Shown: positions 34,823 to 42,806 of the stretch, one piece after another
Layout: every line of letters begins with the position of its first letter
Position numbering within the stretch: position 1 is the first letter of the stretch
Assembly: GCF_000724485.1 (NCBI RefSeq)
Contig: NZ_CP007739.1
Span: 1,968,843 to 2,032,842 of the forward strand
Reading direction: 5' to 3'
Origin: Bacillus methanolicus MGA3
Lineage (GTDB): Bacteria > Bacillota > Bacilli > Bacillales > Cytobacillaceae
Length of the DNA stretch: 64,000 nucleotides
The notes under the pieces: generated by a model
Database searches by the model: none
What the model saw: only the letters and a program-made list of their open reading frames with translations
What the model was told of the DNA's origin: nothing
Made by a program: the position numbers and the translations under genes

Positions 34823-34982
34823 TCCATCATCACCTCAATATCAGGGCTTACTTTCATTGTTGGGCAAACCCGATTATTCTATTCGGAACATGCAATGCTT
34901 AAAACAAAATGAAGTTAACGCAATTAACCATGTCCTAAAAACACTTCGATAGATGAATTTTCTGGTTAAAACACCATATAAA

Positions 34983-35037
34983 AAAAGGGCCAGACCCTTC
35001 CAATAGAAGGAGTCAGACCCTTAAGAGTCAGGCTCTT
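34983..35037 (-). repeat. Palindromic 3'-end repeat family, copy 4
   Basis: AAAAAGGGCCAGACCCTTC-CAATA-GAAGGAGTCAGACCCTT followed by AGAGTCAGGCTCTTT; abuts the stop codon of the ctpA-like gene and probably also terminates it. Confidence 0.75.
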
Positions 35038-36506
35038 TAAGATTTTATTTGCTGTTTTAATATTTCAACAGCTTTTTGTAGCTGGGTATCATTTTTCTTA
35101 ATTTTTTCCTTAATCTGTTCCATTAATGTGATTGTTGACTGTCCAGTTAATATTCCGTTGGCTTCAAGTTTTTCAGCTTTTTGGAATGAAATTACAGCCA
35201 GTTTCGTTTTTTCATCAAAGAATCCATCTTCACGGCCAGGATCATAACCGAGAGCTTTCAACATTTGTTGTGCTGCCTTTACTTGTGTGGACGCTGAAGA
35301 AAGCTTTAGCTTTAGTTCAGGATTAATATACGGTAAGGAAGCATATTTAGGCAGAGAAATTTCATAATCAGGATTTATGCCTTTTTCATGTATCCAGTTG
35401 CCTTTTGGCGTCAGCCACTTTTCAGTTGTAAATTTCATATTTGATCCGTCAGGAAAATCCTGTGCTCTCTGTACGGTTCCTTTTCCGAATGACTTTTGAC
35501 CGACCAACGGCACATTTGCGGATTCCTTAACAGCCGCAGCAAAAATTTCAGATGCGCTGGCACTTCCCTGGTCAATGATAACCACTAGCGGAACATTCAC
35601 TTTATGGCCATTTGTTGCTTTCTGTTCCATAATATTTCCGTTTCTGTCTTGGATTTTAAATAGTACTTTTCCTTCTGGAACAAATAAATTTGAGATTTTG
35701 ATTGCCTGATCTAAAAGACCACCAGGATTTTGCCTTAAATCCAATACAAGGCCTTTCATTCCTTTCTTTTGCAAATCATTCAAAACATCGACAAGCTCTT
35801 TCGCTGTATTTTCCGAAAAGCTTGTTATTTGTACTTTGGCAATTCCATCTCCCAGCATCTCTCCATAAACGGTCTCAAGCGGAATTGTATCCCGAACGAT
35901 TGACATTTTAATCGGTTCATCGATTCCAGGACGTTTGATCATTAATTCAACTTTTGTTCCTTTTTTGCCGCGGATTAATGTTACGGCTTTAGTGGAACTC
36001 ATACCTTGAAGGCTCTTCCCATCTACAGACAAGACAATGTCATTCGGTTTTAATCCTGCTTTTTCTGCCGGTGAGCCTTTCAATGGAGAAACAATAACAA
36101 TTTGTCCATCTTTTTCCTGTATTTCTGCTCCTATTCCTTCAAATGAAGAAGAAATGCTTTGATGGAAACTTGCTGCTTCTTTCTCATTCATATAGTCTGA
36201 ATAAGGGTCTCCAAGTGATTCAAGCATTCCGTTGATCGCACCGTCAATAAGTTTTTTCTGATCAACTTTTTTATAATATGATTCCTTTAAAGTATCATAA
36301 GCTGTATACAGCTTTTCAAACTCTCTTCTTTCTGTACCGACAGTCACTGCTTTCTCATTCCCAAATGCCAAGGCAAAGGTTGTAATTCCAGCAGTTAAAA
36401 ACACAGTGAAAAATAACAGCATGACAAAATGAAACTTCTTCATTCGAATAATTCCGGATTGTTTTTCGCTGTTTTCTTGACTCGTTTTTTCTTGATCCAA
36501 ACCCAT
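35037..36506 (-). CDS. ctpA: C-terminal processing protease CtpA/CtpB (S41)
   Basis: 489 aa: TM anchor (about 25-47), PDZ domain (about 100-180, KGSPAEKAGLKPNDIVLSVDG), S41 protease with catalytic Ser in GSASASEIFAAA and Lys in FGKGTVQ, and a C-terminal peptidoglycan-binding domain (QQMLKALGYDPGREDGFFDEKTK). Extracellular serine protease; in B. subtilis the paralogue CtpB acts in sporulation signalling. The order ctpA-yodJ-deoD matches B. subtilis. The start is uncertain: ATG 36506, or 36518/36527 upstream. Confidence 0.9.
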   Translation of the reverse strand: MGLDQEKTSQENSEKQSGIIRMKKFHFVMLLFFTVFLTAGITTFALAFGNEKAVTVGTERREFEKLYTAYDTLKESYYKKVDQKKLIDGAINGMLESLGDPYSDYMNEKEAASFHQSISSSFEGIGAEIQEKDGQIVIVSPLKGSPAEKAGLKPNDIVLSVDGKSLQGMSSTKAVTLIRGKKGTKVELMIKRPGIDEPIKMSIVRDTIPLETVYGEMLGDGIAKVQITSFSENTAKELVDVLNDLQKKGMKGLVLDLRQNPGGLLDQAIKISNLFVPEGKVLFKIQDRNGNIMEQKATNGHKVNVPLVVIIDQGSASASEIFAAAVKESANVPLVGQKSFGKGTVQRAQDFPDGSNMKFTTEKWLTPKGNWIHEKGINPDYEISLPKYASLPYINPELKLKLSSASTQVKAAQQMLKALGYDPGREDGFFDEKTKLAVISFQKAEKLEANGILTGQSTITLMEQIKEKIKKNDTQLQKAVEILKQQIKS

Positions 36507-36740
36507 CACCACTTTCATTACAATCAAAAAATCATTTCTATGTTCATCTCAATGATTAGAATAACATTTTTATTTAAAATATTAAATTCGAATGAGTCAA
36601 GTTCTATTATACATGTATTAATTCCAAAGTATAATCTATTCAACTTTTCAGGAGTTTACATAATATTATTAGCGGCTACAAAGCGTTTTTAGCGGTAAAA
36701 CAAAAAAATTACGGCCTTCAACACTCATAAAGGGTTAAAA

Positions 36741-36850
36741 GAGGCTGTCTCAAAAGCCTAAGGGTCAGACCCCATAACACAATATATAGGACATAATGTT
36801 GGATAAATGTGCTATATATTGATTTATCCACATGAGGTCAGACCCTTATG
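36741..36850 (-). repeat. Palindromic 3'-end repeat family, copy 5
   Basis: Near-identical to the copy at 17056 over the left two-thirds (AGGCTGTCTCAAAAGCCTAAGGG through CTATATATTGAT), but the right outer arm is replaced. 20 bp past the stop of yodJ. Confidence 0.85.
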
Positions 36851-36869
36851 AAAAACCCCCTTTTAGGCC

Positions 36870-37703
36870 TTAGATTTTTTTGACAATATTAAAATACTCT
36901 TCCAATGTTAACTTCTTTTCATAAATCACTTTTGCTGCTTTAATTCCAACATAGCGAAAGTGCCACGGCTCATACTGATAGCCGGTAATATCCACTTTAT
37001 CTTTTGGATAGCGAAGGATGAATCCAAACTTATGGGCATTTTTAGCAAGCCATTTTCCTTCAGGAGTTGTACCAAATTTTTCTGTAAGTTCAAGGTTTAC
37101 GCTTTTACCCGAAATGTCAATAGCTAGTCCAGTCTGATGTTCACTTGTACCAGGAACGGCAACAGCCTGAACGGCTTTTTCCTCGCCGACTCGATTAATT
37201 TCAGCTTGAAATAGTTCGTCCTGCCTCTCGTAGGAACGGTAGCCAGATACTGCATACAATTCAATATTTTGTTTTTTTGCTGCTGCGAACATTTTTTCTA
37301 GCGCGACAGCAGCTTCTTTACGCAAATAACTTTTTTCAATATCTTTATTTCCAAATGAAAATGCAACTTTCGGCCTTACTAAATCTTTTGGAGCATATGT
37401 ACTCGGGAGGCTAAATTGGTGATTTACAAGTGCCAAGATATTGTCCGGATTTTGAATAACATTTTTTCCATTTACTTGTTTAATCTGATTAAAGTAAGCT
37501 GCCTTAAGAGTAATTGAATTGTCCGATTTTCCGGATTTTTTGTTTCCGTTATGTTCATTCTTACCGGTGTTAACAGTCTCATTTTTAGGTTGTTGAACTG
37601 ATTCGTCCTGATTTTTCAAAAACATTTTCCCCATGTATGGCTCCAACTTGATGCATCCAGCCAAAAGAGTACATGTTCCAAGTATTAAAAACATTTTTTT
37701 CAT
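36870..37703 (-). CDS. yodJ: D-Ala-D-Ala carboxypeptidase, VanY/LdcB type lipoprotein
   Basis: 277 aa. Lipobox LLAGC at residues 11-15, low-complexity linker, then an M15B zinc peptidase: GYRSYERQDELF, PGTSEHQTGLAIDIS (zinc His and Asp) and EPWHFRYVG (zinc His). It trims peptidoglycan stem peptides outside the membrane. AGGTGG precedes ATG 37703 by 7 bp; the frame is open to 37745. Position next to deoD and ctpA matches B. subtilis yodJ. Confidence 0.92.
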   Translation of the reverse strand: MKKMFLILGTCTLLAGCIKLEPYMGKMFLKNQDESVQQPKNETVNTGKNEHNGNKKSGKSDNSITLKAAYFNQIKQVNGKNVIQNPDNILALVNHQFSLPSTYAPKDLVRPKVAFSFGNKDIEKSYLRKEAAVALEKMFAAAKKQNIELYAVSGYRSYERQDELFQAEINRVGEEKAVQAVAVPGTSEHQTGLAIDISGKSVNLELTEKFGTTPEGKWLAKNAHKFGFILRYPKDKVDITGYQYEPWHFRYVGIKAAKVIYEKKLTLEEYFNIVKKI

Positions 37704-37880
37704 AAAACATCCACCTGTCTTGTTAGTCTTTAAAAAAGCATGCAATATCTATTTTAACATGACTAGTCAAAGAAGCTAACCTTTTCATATCCAAATAAGC
37801 CAATAAGTCTAATAACGATCTAAATTTGATTTGCAGTCATAAAAACGCATTTCTTTACTCATAACCAATCCTCTATTTCA

Positions 37881-37908
37881 AAAAAAGATGCCTGATGGTT
37901 CAGGCATC
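37881..37908 (-). terminator. Terminator of deoD
   Basis: GATGCCTGA/TCAGGCATC perfect 9-bp stem with TGGT loop, followed by seven T on the minus strand. Confidence 0.92.
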
Positions 37909-37909
37909 C

Positions 37910-38617
37910 TTAAGAAATTTTCAAAGCAGCTTCTAATGCCACTTCAATCATATCGTTAAAAGTTGTCTGTCTTTCTTCAGCAGTTGTTTCTTCACCAGTT
38001 AATATATGGTCACTGACTGTCAAAACAGATAATGCTTTTCGTCCGAATTTTGCTGCAAGAGTATAAAGTGCCGCAGTTTCCATTTCAATGGCAAGGATCT
38101 GATATTGCGCCCATTTTTCATGCTCTGCATTGTCATTATAAAACATATCTGCTGTTAATACATTGCCGACTTTTAAATTTAATCCTTTTTCGATTCCAAC
38201 TTCATAAGCGTTCTTTAGTAATTCAAAATTTGCTGTAGATGCATAGTCAACACCGCCAAACGTAATTCGGTTCATTTGAGAATCGGTTGATGCACTCATT
38301 GCCAATATAACGTCCCGGACTTTCACATCTTTTTGAATTGCTCCGCATGTACCGACGCGGATTAGATTTTGTACGTTATAACTTTGCATTAACTCATTTA
38401 TATAGATGGAAATGGAAGGAACACCCATGCCTGTTCCTTGAACAGAAATACGCTTGCCTTTATATGTGCCAGTATAGCCGAACATATTTCGCACTTCATT
38501 ATAGCAATAGGCATTTTCCAGAAAAGTTTCGGCTATATATTTTGCCCTCAAAGGGTCTCCTGGCAAAAGCACTGTTTCTGCAATTTCATTTTCTTTCGCA
38601 CCAATATGTATACTCAT
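37910..38617 (-). CDS. deoD: Purine-nucleoside phosphorylase DeoD
   Basis: 235 aa, hexameric type. Motifs: [17 protein letters not shown] (phosphate and ribose binding), [30 protein letters not shown] (nucleoside Glu) and [10 protein letters not shown] (catalytic Asp). Cleaves purine nucleosides with phosphate in salvage. Intact length. Confidence 0.97.
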   Translation of the reverse strand: MSIHIGAKENEIAETVLLPGDPLRAKYIAETFLENAYCYNEVRNMFGYTGTYKGKRISVQGTGMGVPSISIYINELMQSYNVQNLIRVGTCGAIQKDVKVRDVILAMSASTDSQMNRITFGGVDYASTANFELLKNAYEVGIEKGLNLKVGNVLTADMFYNDNAEHEKWAQYQILAIEMETAALYTLAAKFGRKALSVLTVSDHILTGEETTAEERQTTFNDMIEVALEAALKIS

Positions 38618-38774
38618 TTCCGATAACCTCCAATTTTATGAAAAAGTGCTGCTAAAAACCATCATCAATTCACACTATATCATATTCCTTTCAAGCTGAA
38701 AAATCTTACCTGACAGCATGAGACAAGTCTTTTAGGGGAATCTAAAAGTATCTTTATTAAAGGAGGGGTCAAAC

Positions 38775-38897
38775 ATGCCGAAGCAAAAAATGAGCAAGAA
38801 GCTTGAACAGGCTGTGGAGCATGCCAATCAAACAAATCCGTCCTCAAGAAGCAGGACAAAACCAAGTTCATCGAAAAGCGACAGAGAAAAACTTTAA
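38775..38897 (+). CDS. Small basic hydrophilic protein, spore-protein-like
   Basis: 40 aa: MPKQKMSKKLEQAVEHANQT followed by a Ser/Arg/Lys-rich tail SSRSRTKPSSSKSDREKL. GGAGGGG lies 6 bp before ATG. Followed 14 bp later by a similar small gene. Size, charge and solubility recall small acid-soluble spore proteins, but I cannot assign a family. Confidence 0.6.
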   Translation: MPKQKMSKKLEQAVEHANQTNPSSRSRTKPSSSKSDREKL

Positions 38898-38911
38898 AAC
38901 GGAGGAACACG

Positions 38912-39064
38912 ATGGGAAAAAAACATCGAAATCGAATTAACTCGCCTAAGAAAAATAATCATATCCCTTCGGAAGTAATTGCAGCTGAACATGAAGCACA
39001 CGCAAAAGAACAAACTGCATCAGGAAGAAAAAACGGGCCAGGAAATCATCAATCGAGGGGATAG
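38912..39064 (+). CDS. Small basic hydrophilic protein, spore-protein-like
   Basis: 50 aa: MGKKHRNRINSPKKNNHIPS, EVIAAEHEAHAKEQ, then ASGRKNGPGNHQSRG. Highly soluble, no hydrophobic core, rich in Asn, Lys and His. GGAGG lies 7 bp before ATG; probably co-transcribed with the preceding gene. Likely a minor spore protein, by composition only. Confidence 0.6.
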   Translation: MGKKHRNRINSPKKNNHIPSEVIAAEHEAHAKEQTASGRKNGPGNHQSRG

Positions 39065-39100
39065 ATCCTGAAGCTGGACAAAAATACTGTGGCTGATTTT

Positions 39101-39140
39101 AAGGGTCTGACTCCCTTTATTGGAGAGGTCTGACCCTTAG
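39101..39140 (-). repeat. Palindromic 3'-end repeat family, copy 6
   Basis: AAGGGTCTGACTCCC-TTTATT-GGAGAGGTCTGACCCTT, 11 bp from the yodL stop codon and also downstream of the small plus-strand pair. Confidence 0.75.
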
Positions 39141-39150
39141 CCCAGGTTCT

Positions 39151-39459
39151 TTAACGAACATGAATCCGATTTATTTTTTGCCATCCTCCCGGCTTCAGCT
39201 GGTAATAATGCTGACCCTTTAGCCCTTCATCAATTAGCAATATATCACCTGTGCCTAGAAACCTTCCATTAAAATCCGGGGGAATGGCATCCGGCACATT
39301 AAAAATCCTAAATGTCTTATTAAGACAGCTTTCGTGATTTTTACTTTCAACTGTTAACCTGTAAACTTGCCTGTAACCTTTATCCTGTCTGAATATAGGT
39401 GTCTGAAAAATGGTCACATCATACACCTTTTTCTTTTTCCTTACAAGTTCTTTGATCAT
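39151..39459 (-). CDS. yodL: YodL-like protein
   Basis: 102 aa: starts MIKELVRKKKKVYDVTIFQT, with GYRQVYRLTVESKNHESC and PDFNGRFLGTGDILLIDEG, a compact beta protein as in B. subtilis YodL, near deoD as there. In B. subtilis YodL has been linked to cell shape through MreB antagonism. GGAGGGG precedes ATG. Confidence 0.8.
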   Translation of the reverse strand: MIKELVRKKKKVYDVTIFQTPIFRQDKGYRQVYRLTVESKNHESCLNKTFRIFNVPDAIPPDFNGRFLGTGDILLIDEGLKGQHYYQLKPGGWQKINRIHVR

Positions 39460-39619
39460 CCTTTCCCCTCCATTTCTTAATTTTATTCATTTATCTATAT
39501 AGTTTGCGTTCATCCTTGTCGATTCCTTTATCTAAATGATTCTATTTTTGTCGAGAAATGATTGTTGTCTGTGCTTTTTCTCGAAATTTGCTGTCAGTGC
39601 AAAATATGTAGAACCAATT

Positions 39620-39647
39620 AAAAAACGATGAAGCCATTGCTCCATCG
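39620..39647 (-). terminator. Terminator of spo0M
   Basis: CGATGGAGC/GCTTCATCG stem (one G-T pair) with AATG loop, followed by six T on the minus strand. Confidence 0.85.
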
Positions 39648-39663
39648 CATGAGAACATTTCAA

Positions 39664-40433
39664 TTACGAAAATCTTTTTATTACAGAAGAAATCTTTTGC
39701 TGTATATTTGGTATATCGGCTTGCGATATTGTTAGCCTTACATTTTTTTCATCCATTTCCAATGCCTCTGCAAGAAAACCTCCAAGCCCTCTCGCACGCA
39801 GGTCAACTTGCATGATTATATCCATTGCACCGCCAGATGAAGGGAAAAAGATAAGTTCCAGTTCGTCCAAACGCCCTCTGAACGGCCCGGAAACAGGGAC
39901 GAATTCAAATTCCTGAATAATCGGCAATCGCCGGCGCAAACGGTAAGGCGCTTCTACACATTCAGCTTCGCGCAGCCTGAAGCCAAGATTTGAGATTGCC
40001 TGAAAAACAGCATTCATAAATGGAGAAGGAAGCACTTTGATAAAATCCTTATCTGTCGGGTCAACTGCATTTTTAATATCAAGACCTGTTGAAATCCATA
40101 TTTTTGTTCTTCCAGCTGTGATTGGAGTATCGTTAGAAAGCCAGAAAGAAAAAGGCACGATTTCTGTTTTATTTGGTTTTATCGTGAATGATTCTGTAAG
40201 TCGAATACGATCAATAAGGGCCGTATCCGTCAATTTTTTATCATCCACTTTTTTTATAAAAGTTGTATAAATACCTAAGTAAATTTCATCGATTTTCTGC
40301 TCGATGCTTCCGCCTCGAATTTCAACTACTCCTCTTACCTCTTCTCCAGCAGTCATCGTGTCTTTTTCAAGCTTTGTACTACAGTGGCACCTCCAATCCC
40401 GATACTGGCAAAAACTTTCTTAAAAATTGACAC
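39664..40433 (-). pseudogene. spo0M: spo0M, frameshifted near its start
   Basis: From GTG 40433 (after GAGGTGG) the frame reads MSIFKKVFASIGIGGATV, the normal Spo0M beginning. One base is missing around 40378-40379, where GTAGTACAAAG stands for an expected GTAGATACAAAG. Restoring it joins to TKLEKDTMTAGEEVRGVV and to the intact remainder (230 aa, through GLGGFLAEALEMDE). The repaired length of 256 aa fits the 258 of B. subtilis. The later ATG 40356 has no ribosome site. Spo0M is an arrestin-like sporulation-control protein. Either a real mutation or a sequencing error. Confidence 0.85.
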
Positions 40434-40550
40434 CCTCATCCACCTCTTCATTCGTTTTCATTATGTAATACGAACTTTCTCAAAGAAAGTTTCATTTCAC
40501 CTCGAGGGATTGGGATATTTTCCCTTTTAAAAAGTTTTACTCAAAAGCAA

Positions 40551-40641
40551 AGGGTCAGACCCCTCCAAAACAATAGATAGACAAACACAATTTAAACCAC
40601 TCTATATATTGTCATTATTGGAGGGAGTCAGACCCTTTTTA
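40551..40641 (-). repeat. Palindromic 3'-end repeat family, copy 7
   Basis: AGGGTCAGACCCCTCCAAAACAAT ... ATTGTCATTATTGGAGGGAGTCAGACCCTT with an internal AT hairpin. Its last bases overlap the yozD stop codon. Confidence 0.8.
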
Positions 40642-40812
40642 CAAGTCTTCAATTTCTTCATCTATAATGCACTTTTCCACTAAGTATTCGAAGGTTATAT
40701 CTGCGAGTTCCTCCAGTTCCTCTTCGGAGGGAACATATCCCCTTTTTAATAGCTCCTGAAAGAAAAAATCTGCAATTTCCTCCGTATCAATAAAGACTTC
40801 GATTTCTCTCAC
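40639..40812 (-). CDS. yozD: YozD-like acidic protein
   Basis: 57 aa: MREIEVFIDTEEIADFFFQE, LLKRGYVPSEEELEELADIT, then FEYLVEKCIIDEEIEDL. Very acidic; close in length and pattern to B. subtilis YozD, which also lies before yodN. GTG start 7 bp after GGGGG. Function unknown. Confidence 0.85.
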   Translation of the reverse strand: MREIEVFIDTEEIADFFFQELLKRGYVPSEEELEELADITFEYLVEKCIIDEEIEDL

Positions 40813-40961
40813 AGCATCGCCCCCTTTTTACAAAATGTATGTTGCTTATTCTTTTTTCATGCGAGCATTGTGAATATTTTGATGAAATCTTTTCTTAAAA
40901 AGCATTTTTCAATCGGACAAGCATATGCATTAATTAAAGATCTTACATTGGAGGTTATTCT

Positions 40962-41132
40962 ATGGCACGTTTGAAGGAATGGACAGAAATATTAAGAGAA
41001 GATGTCAATCGTGAAGACAGTGTTCTAATTTCAACCTTTGGAAAAATAACAAATTTCCTTTTTAAAACCACCCTTTTGCTAGGTTTACCTTTACTTGTCT
41101 ACGTATTCATTCAGTTTCATTCGTTGTTTTAA
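40962..41132 (+). CDS. Small membrane protein
   Basis: 56 aa: MARLKEWTEILREDVNRED, then a C-terminal membrane segment FKTTLLLGLPLLVYVFIQF. TTGGAGG lies 7 bp before ATG. Its TAA overlaps the stop codon of the convergent yodN gene. No family recognised. Confidence 0.65.
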   Translation: MARLKEWTEILREDVNREDSVLISTFGKITNFLFKTTLLLGLPLLVYVFIQFHSLF

Positions 41133-41830
41133 TTACTGCTTTTTCCGTCATTATTTACGATCATTCTCAACTTTCGAATCACTACCCGCATAGCTTTTTC
41201 ATATTCTTTATCATGAAACATCTCATATAAATGACGGTAATCGTTATAAATATCAAGTAAGCTGTCAATCAATTCTTTTCTCTCATATTTTCTCTTTAAT
41301 AATTCCTTCTCAGCTTTTCGAAACCAATTTTTCGTCTCCGTTTCCTTTAGAGCAGGAGGTTCATGTGGATTATTTACATAAGACAACAAACCGAGCTTTT
41401 CGATAAATTTATCCGCACTATCCGCGTCAGCCACAAGGGTAAGCTCTTCCTCGCCGGCTTCCAGCCATTCTCCATCACTGACCCTCGATAATTCATAAAT
41501 CACATCTTCCCAGGCATTGTCCTTGTAACGCCAAATTTCTGTCCGGAAGCCGACGACCTTAAATAGGTCTGCTCCGTACCCTGTGACATGGACAAGATCC
41601 CCAAAAAAATACATATATTCGATATCGATTTGTTCCTTTTCATCTAATTCTCCTTCATATTCAGAAATTAATTGTAAGCTGGATTCCATATACAATCCTT
41701 CACTATTATTAATTTCATAAACATACACTCCGCTTAAGTACTTCACATCTGTTACTTTTCCAACCGTTCCATACATTGTGATCACGACTGTATCACCGAT
41801 TTTATATTTTGGCTTTTTTTGTTTGTCCAT
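41129..41830 (-). CDS. yodN: YodN-like protein
   Basis: 233 aa: KPKYKIGDTVVITMYGTVGKVTDVKYLSG forms an SH3-like beta segment, followed by FFGDLVHVTGYGADLFKVVGF, then a helical C-terminal region (AEKELLKRKYERKELIDSLLDIYNDYRHLYEMFHDKEY). Position between yozD and yozE matches B. subtilis yodN. Function unknown. ATG 41830 chosen; the frame is open to 41917. Confidence 0.82.
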   Translation of the reverse strand: MDKQKKPKYKIGDTVVITMYGTVGKVTDVKYLSGVYVYEINNSEGLYMESSLQLISEYEGELDEKEQIDIEYMYFFGDLVHVTGYGADLFKVVGFRTEIWRYKDNAWEDVIYELSRVSDGEWLEAGEEELTLVADADSADKFIEKLGLLSYVNNPHEPPALKETETKNWFRKAEKELLKRKYERKELIDSLLDIYNDYRHLYEMFHDKEYEKAMRVVIRKLRMIVNNDGKSSN

Positions 41831-41918
41831 TTCCTCCATCCTCTCAATGATTCGTCGCGAATGATTCATTAAAATAGTATATGCAAACTTTAATAAATCG
41901 CTTATTATCAAAAACATG

Positions 41919-41948
41919 AAAAAATCGCCTCTTTTTTAAAAAGGCGAT
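41919..41948 (-). terminator. Terminator of yozE
   Basis: ATCGCC/GGCGAT stem followed by TTTTT on the minus strand; lies between yozE and yodN. Confidence 0.65.
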
Positions 41949-42070
41949 GTAATGTCGAATTTTGCATTCAGTAAACTCCTTGCACAAGAGCTGAAGCAGT
42001 TTTGCAGGTCAAACCGCTGACCAATTGAGATCAGAAGCTAGTGATGGATGAGATATTAAAGATTAAACCT

Positions 42071-42292
42071 CTAACCTTCTGTTTGAACGTATAATTCCCA
42101 CGCTTCATCAAACGTAGACATACTATCCAAATAGTGGCCATTCAATTCCAAATACGAGCTTATTTCATCGTAATCGGTTGACCCTTTTGGAAAACTGTGA
42201 TCTTCATATGCATTGTTTGCAAATATACTAATATCGTCCTTCGGTTCTGGATGCCGATACTTCATTAAAAAATGATAAAAAGATTTTGCCAT
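42071..42292 (-). CDS. yozE: YozE (SAM-like fold) protein
   Basis: 73 aa: SFYHFLMKYRHPEPKDDISI, FANNAYEDHSFPKGSTDYDE, then YLELNGHYLDSMSTFDEAW, typical for the YozE SAM-like family. Function unknown. The ribosome site is weak (AGGCAGG). Confidence 0.92.
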   Translation of the reverse strand: MAKSFYHFLMKYRHPEPKDDISIFANNAYEDHSFPKGSTDYDEISSYLELNGHYLDSMSTFDEAWELYVQTEG

Positions 42293-42430
42293 TTGAAACG
42301 CCTGCCTGTAAAATAATTAATTTTACCTAATCACTATGATATAAAGAAAAAAATTGTGATATTTTGAAACTTTTATGATTTATACTATAAGCTATTCTTC
42401 GCCTTTTCGTCCAATCTAAAATTTATGATC

Positions 42431-42455
42431 AAAAAAAACAACCCGATCTGGGTTG
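42431..42455 (-). terminator. Terminator of kamA-yokU
   Basis: CAACCC/GGGTTG stem with 5-nt loop and eight T on the minus strand, 31 bp after the yokU stop. Confidence 0.85.
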
Positions 42456-42485
42456 CACAAGAAGTCCAGCTTTCTTTCATGAGTT

Positions 42486-42770
42486 TTATGATGAAAAGTC
42501 AAAGTAATTTCTTTTTAATAGTTTCGGCATATTCATCAGTTCATCATAAGACACCGATTTTCCGAGTAGACGAGTGTTGATGATAAACAATTGGTTTTCA
42601 ATTTCTTTTACAATCTGTTCATCCTGGTATGTCATGTTGCAATCCATGCAGGATATCGACGGTGTTTCACTTATTTCAATCGCCTTTGTTCCATCAGGCA
42701 GTTCCCAATAAACATTTGTTTTTTCTAGAGCAATGTTCTCTCTTTCACACCAAGCGCAATATTTTTCCAT
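42486..42770 (-). CDS. yokU: YokU-type zinc-finger protein
   Basis: 94 aa: CAWC (residues 5-8) and CMDC (about 42-45) form a YgiT-like zinc finger; the rest is helical (DEQIVKEIENQLFIINTRLLG). Follows kamA by 36 bp, as in B. subtilis. GGGAGG lies 8 bp before ATG 42770. Confidence 0.88.
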   Translation of the reverse strand: MEKYCAWCERENIALEKTNVYWELPDGTKAIEISETPSISCMDCNMTYQDEQIVKEIENQLFIINTRLLGKSVSYDELMNMPKLLKRNYFDFSS

Positions 42771-42806
42771 TTCGGATCCTCCCTTCAAAAGAATACTTCC
42801 TGAAAA

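Noticed and set aside
38716..38746. Sigma-G promoter before the two small spore-like genes
   Set aside because: GCATG fits the -35, but the -10 (AATCTAA) departs too far from CATNHTA to call.
39664..40356. Functional short Spo0M starting at ATG 40356
   Set aside because: No ribosome site, and it would lack the conserved N-terminus that is still present upstream in another frame.
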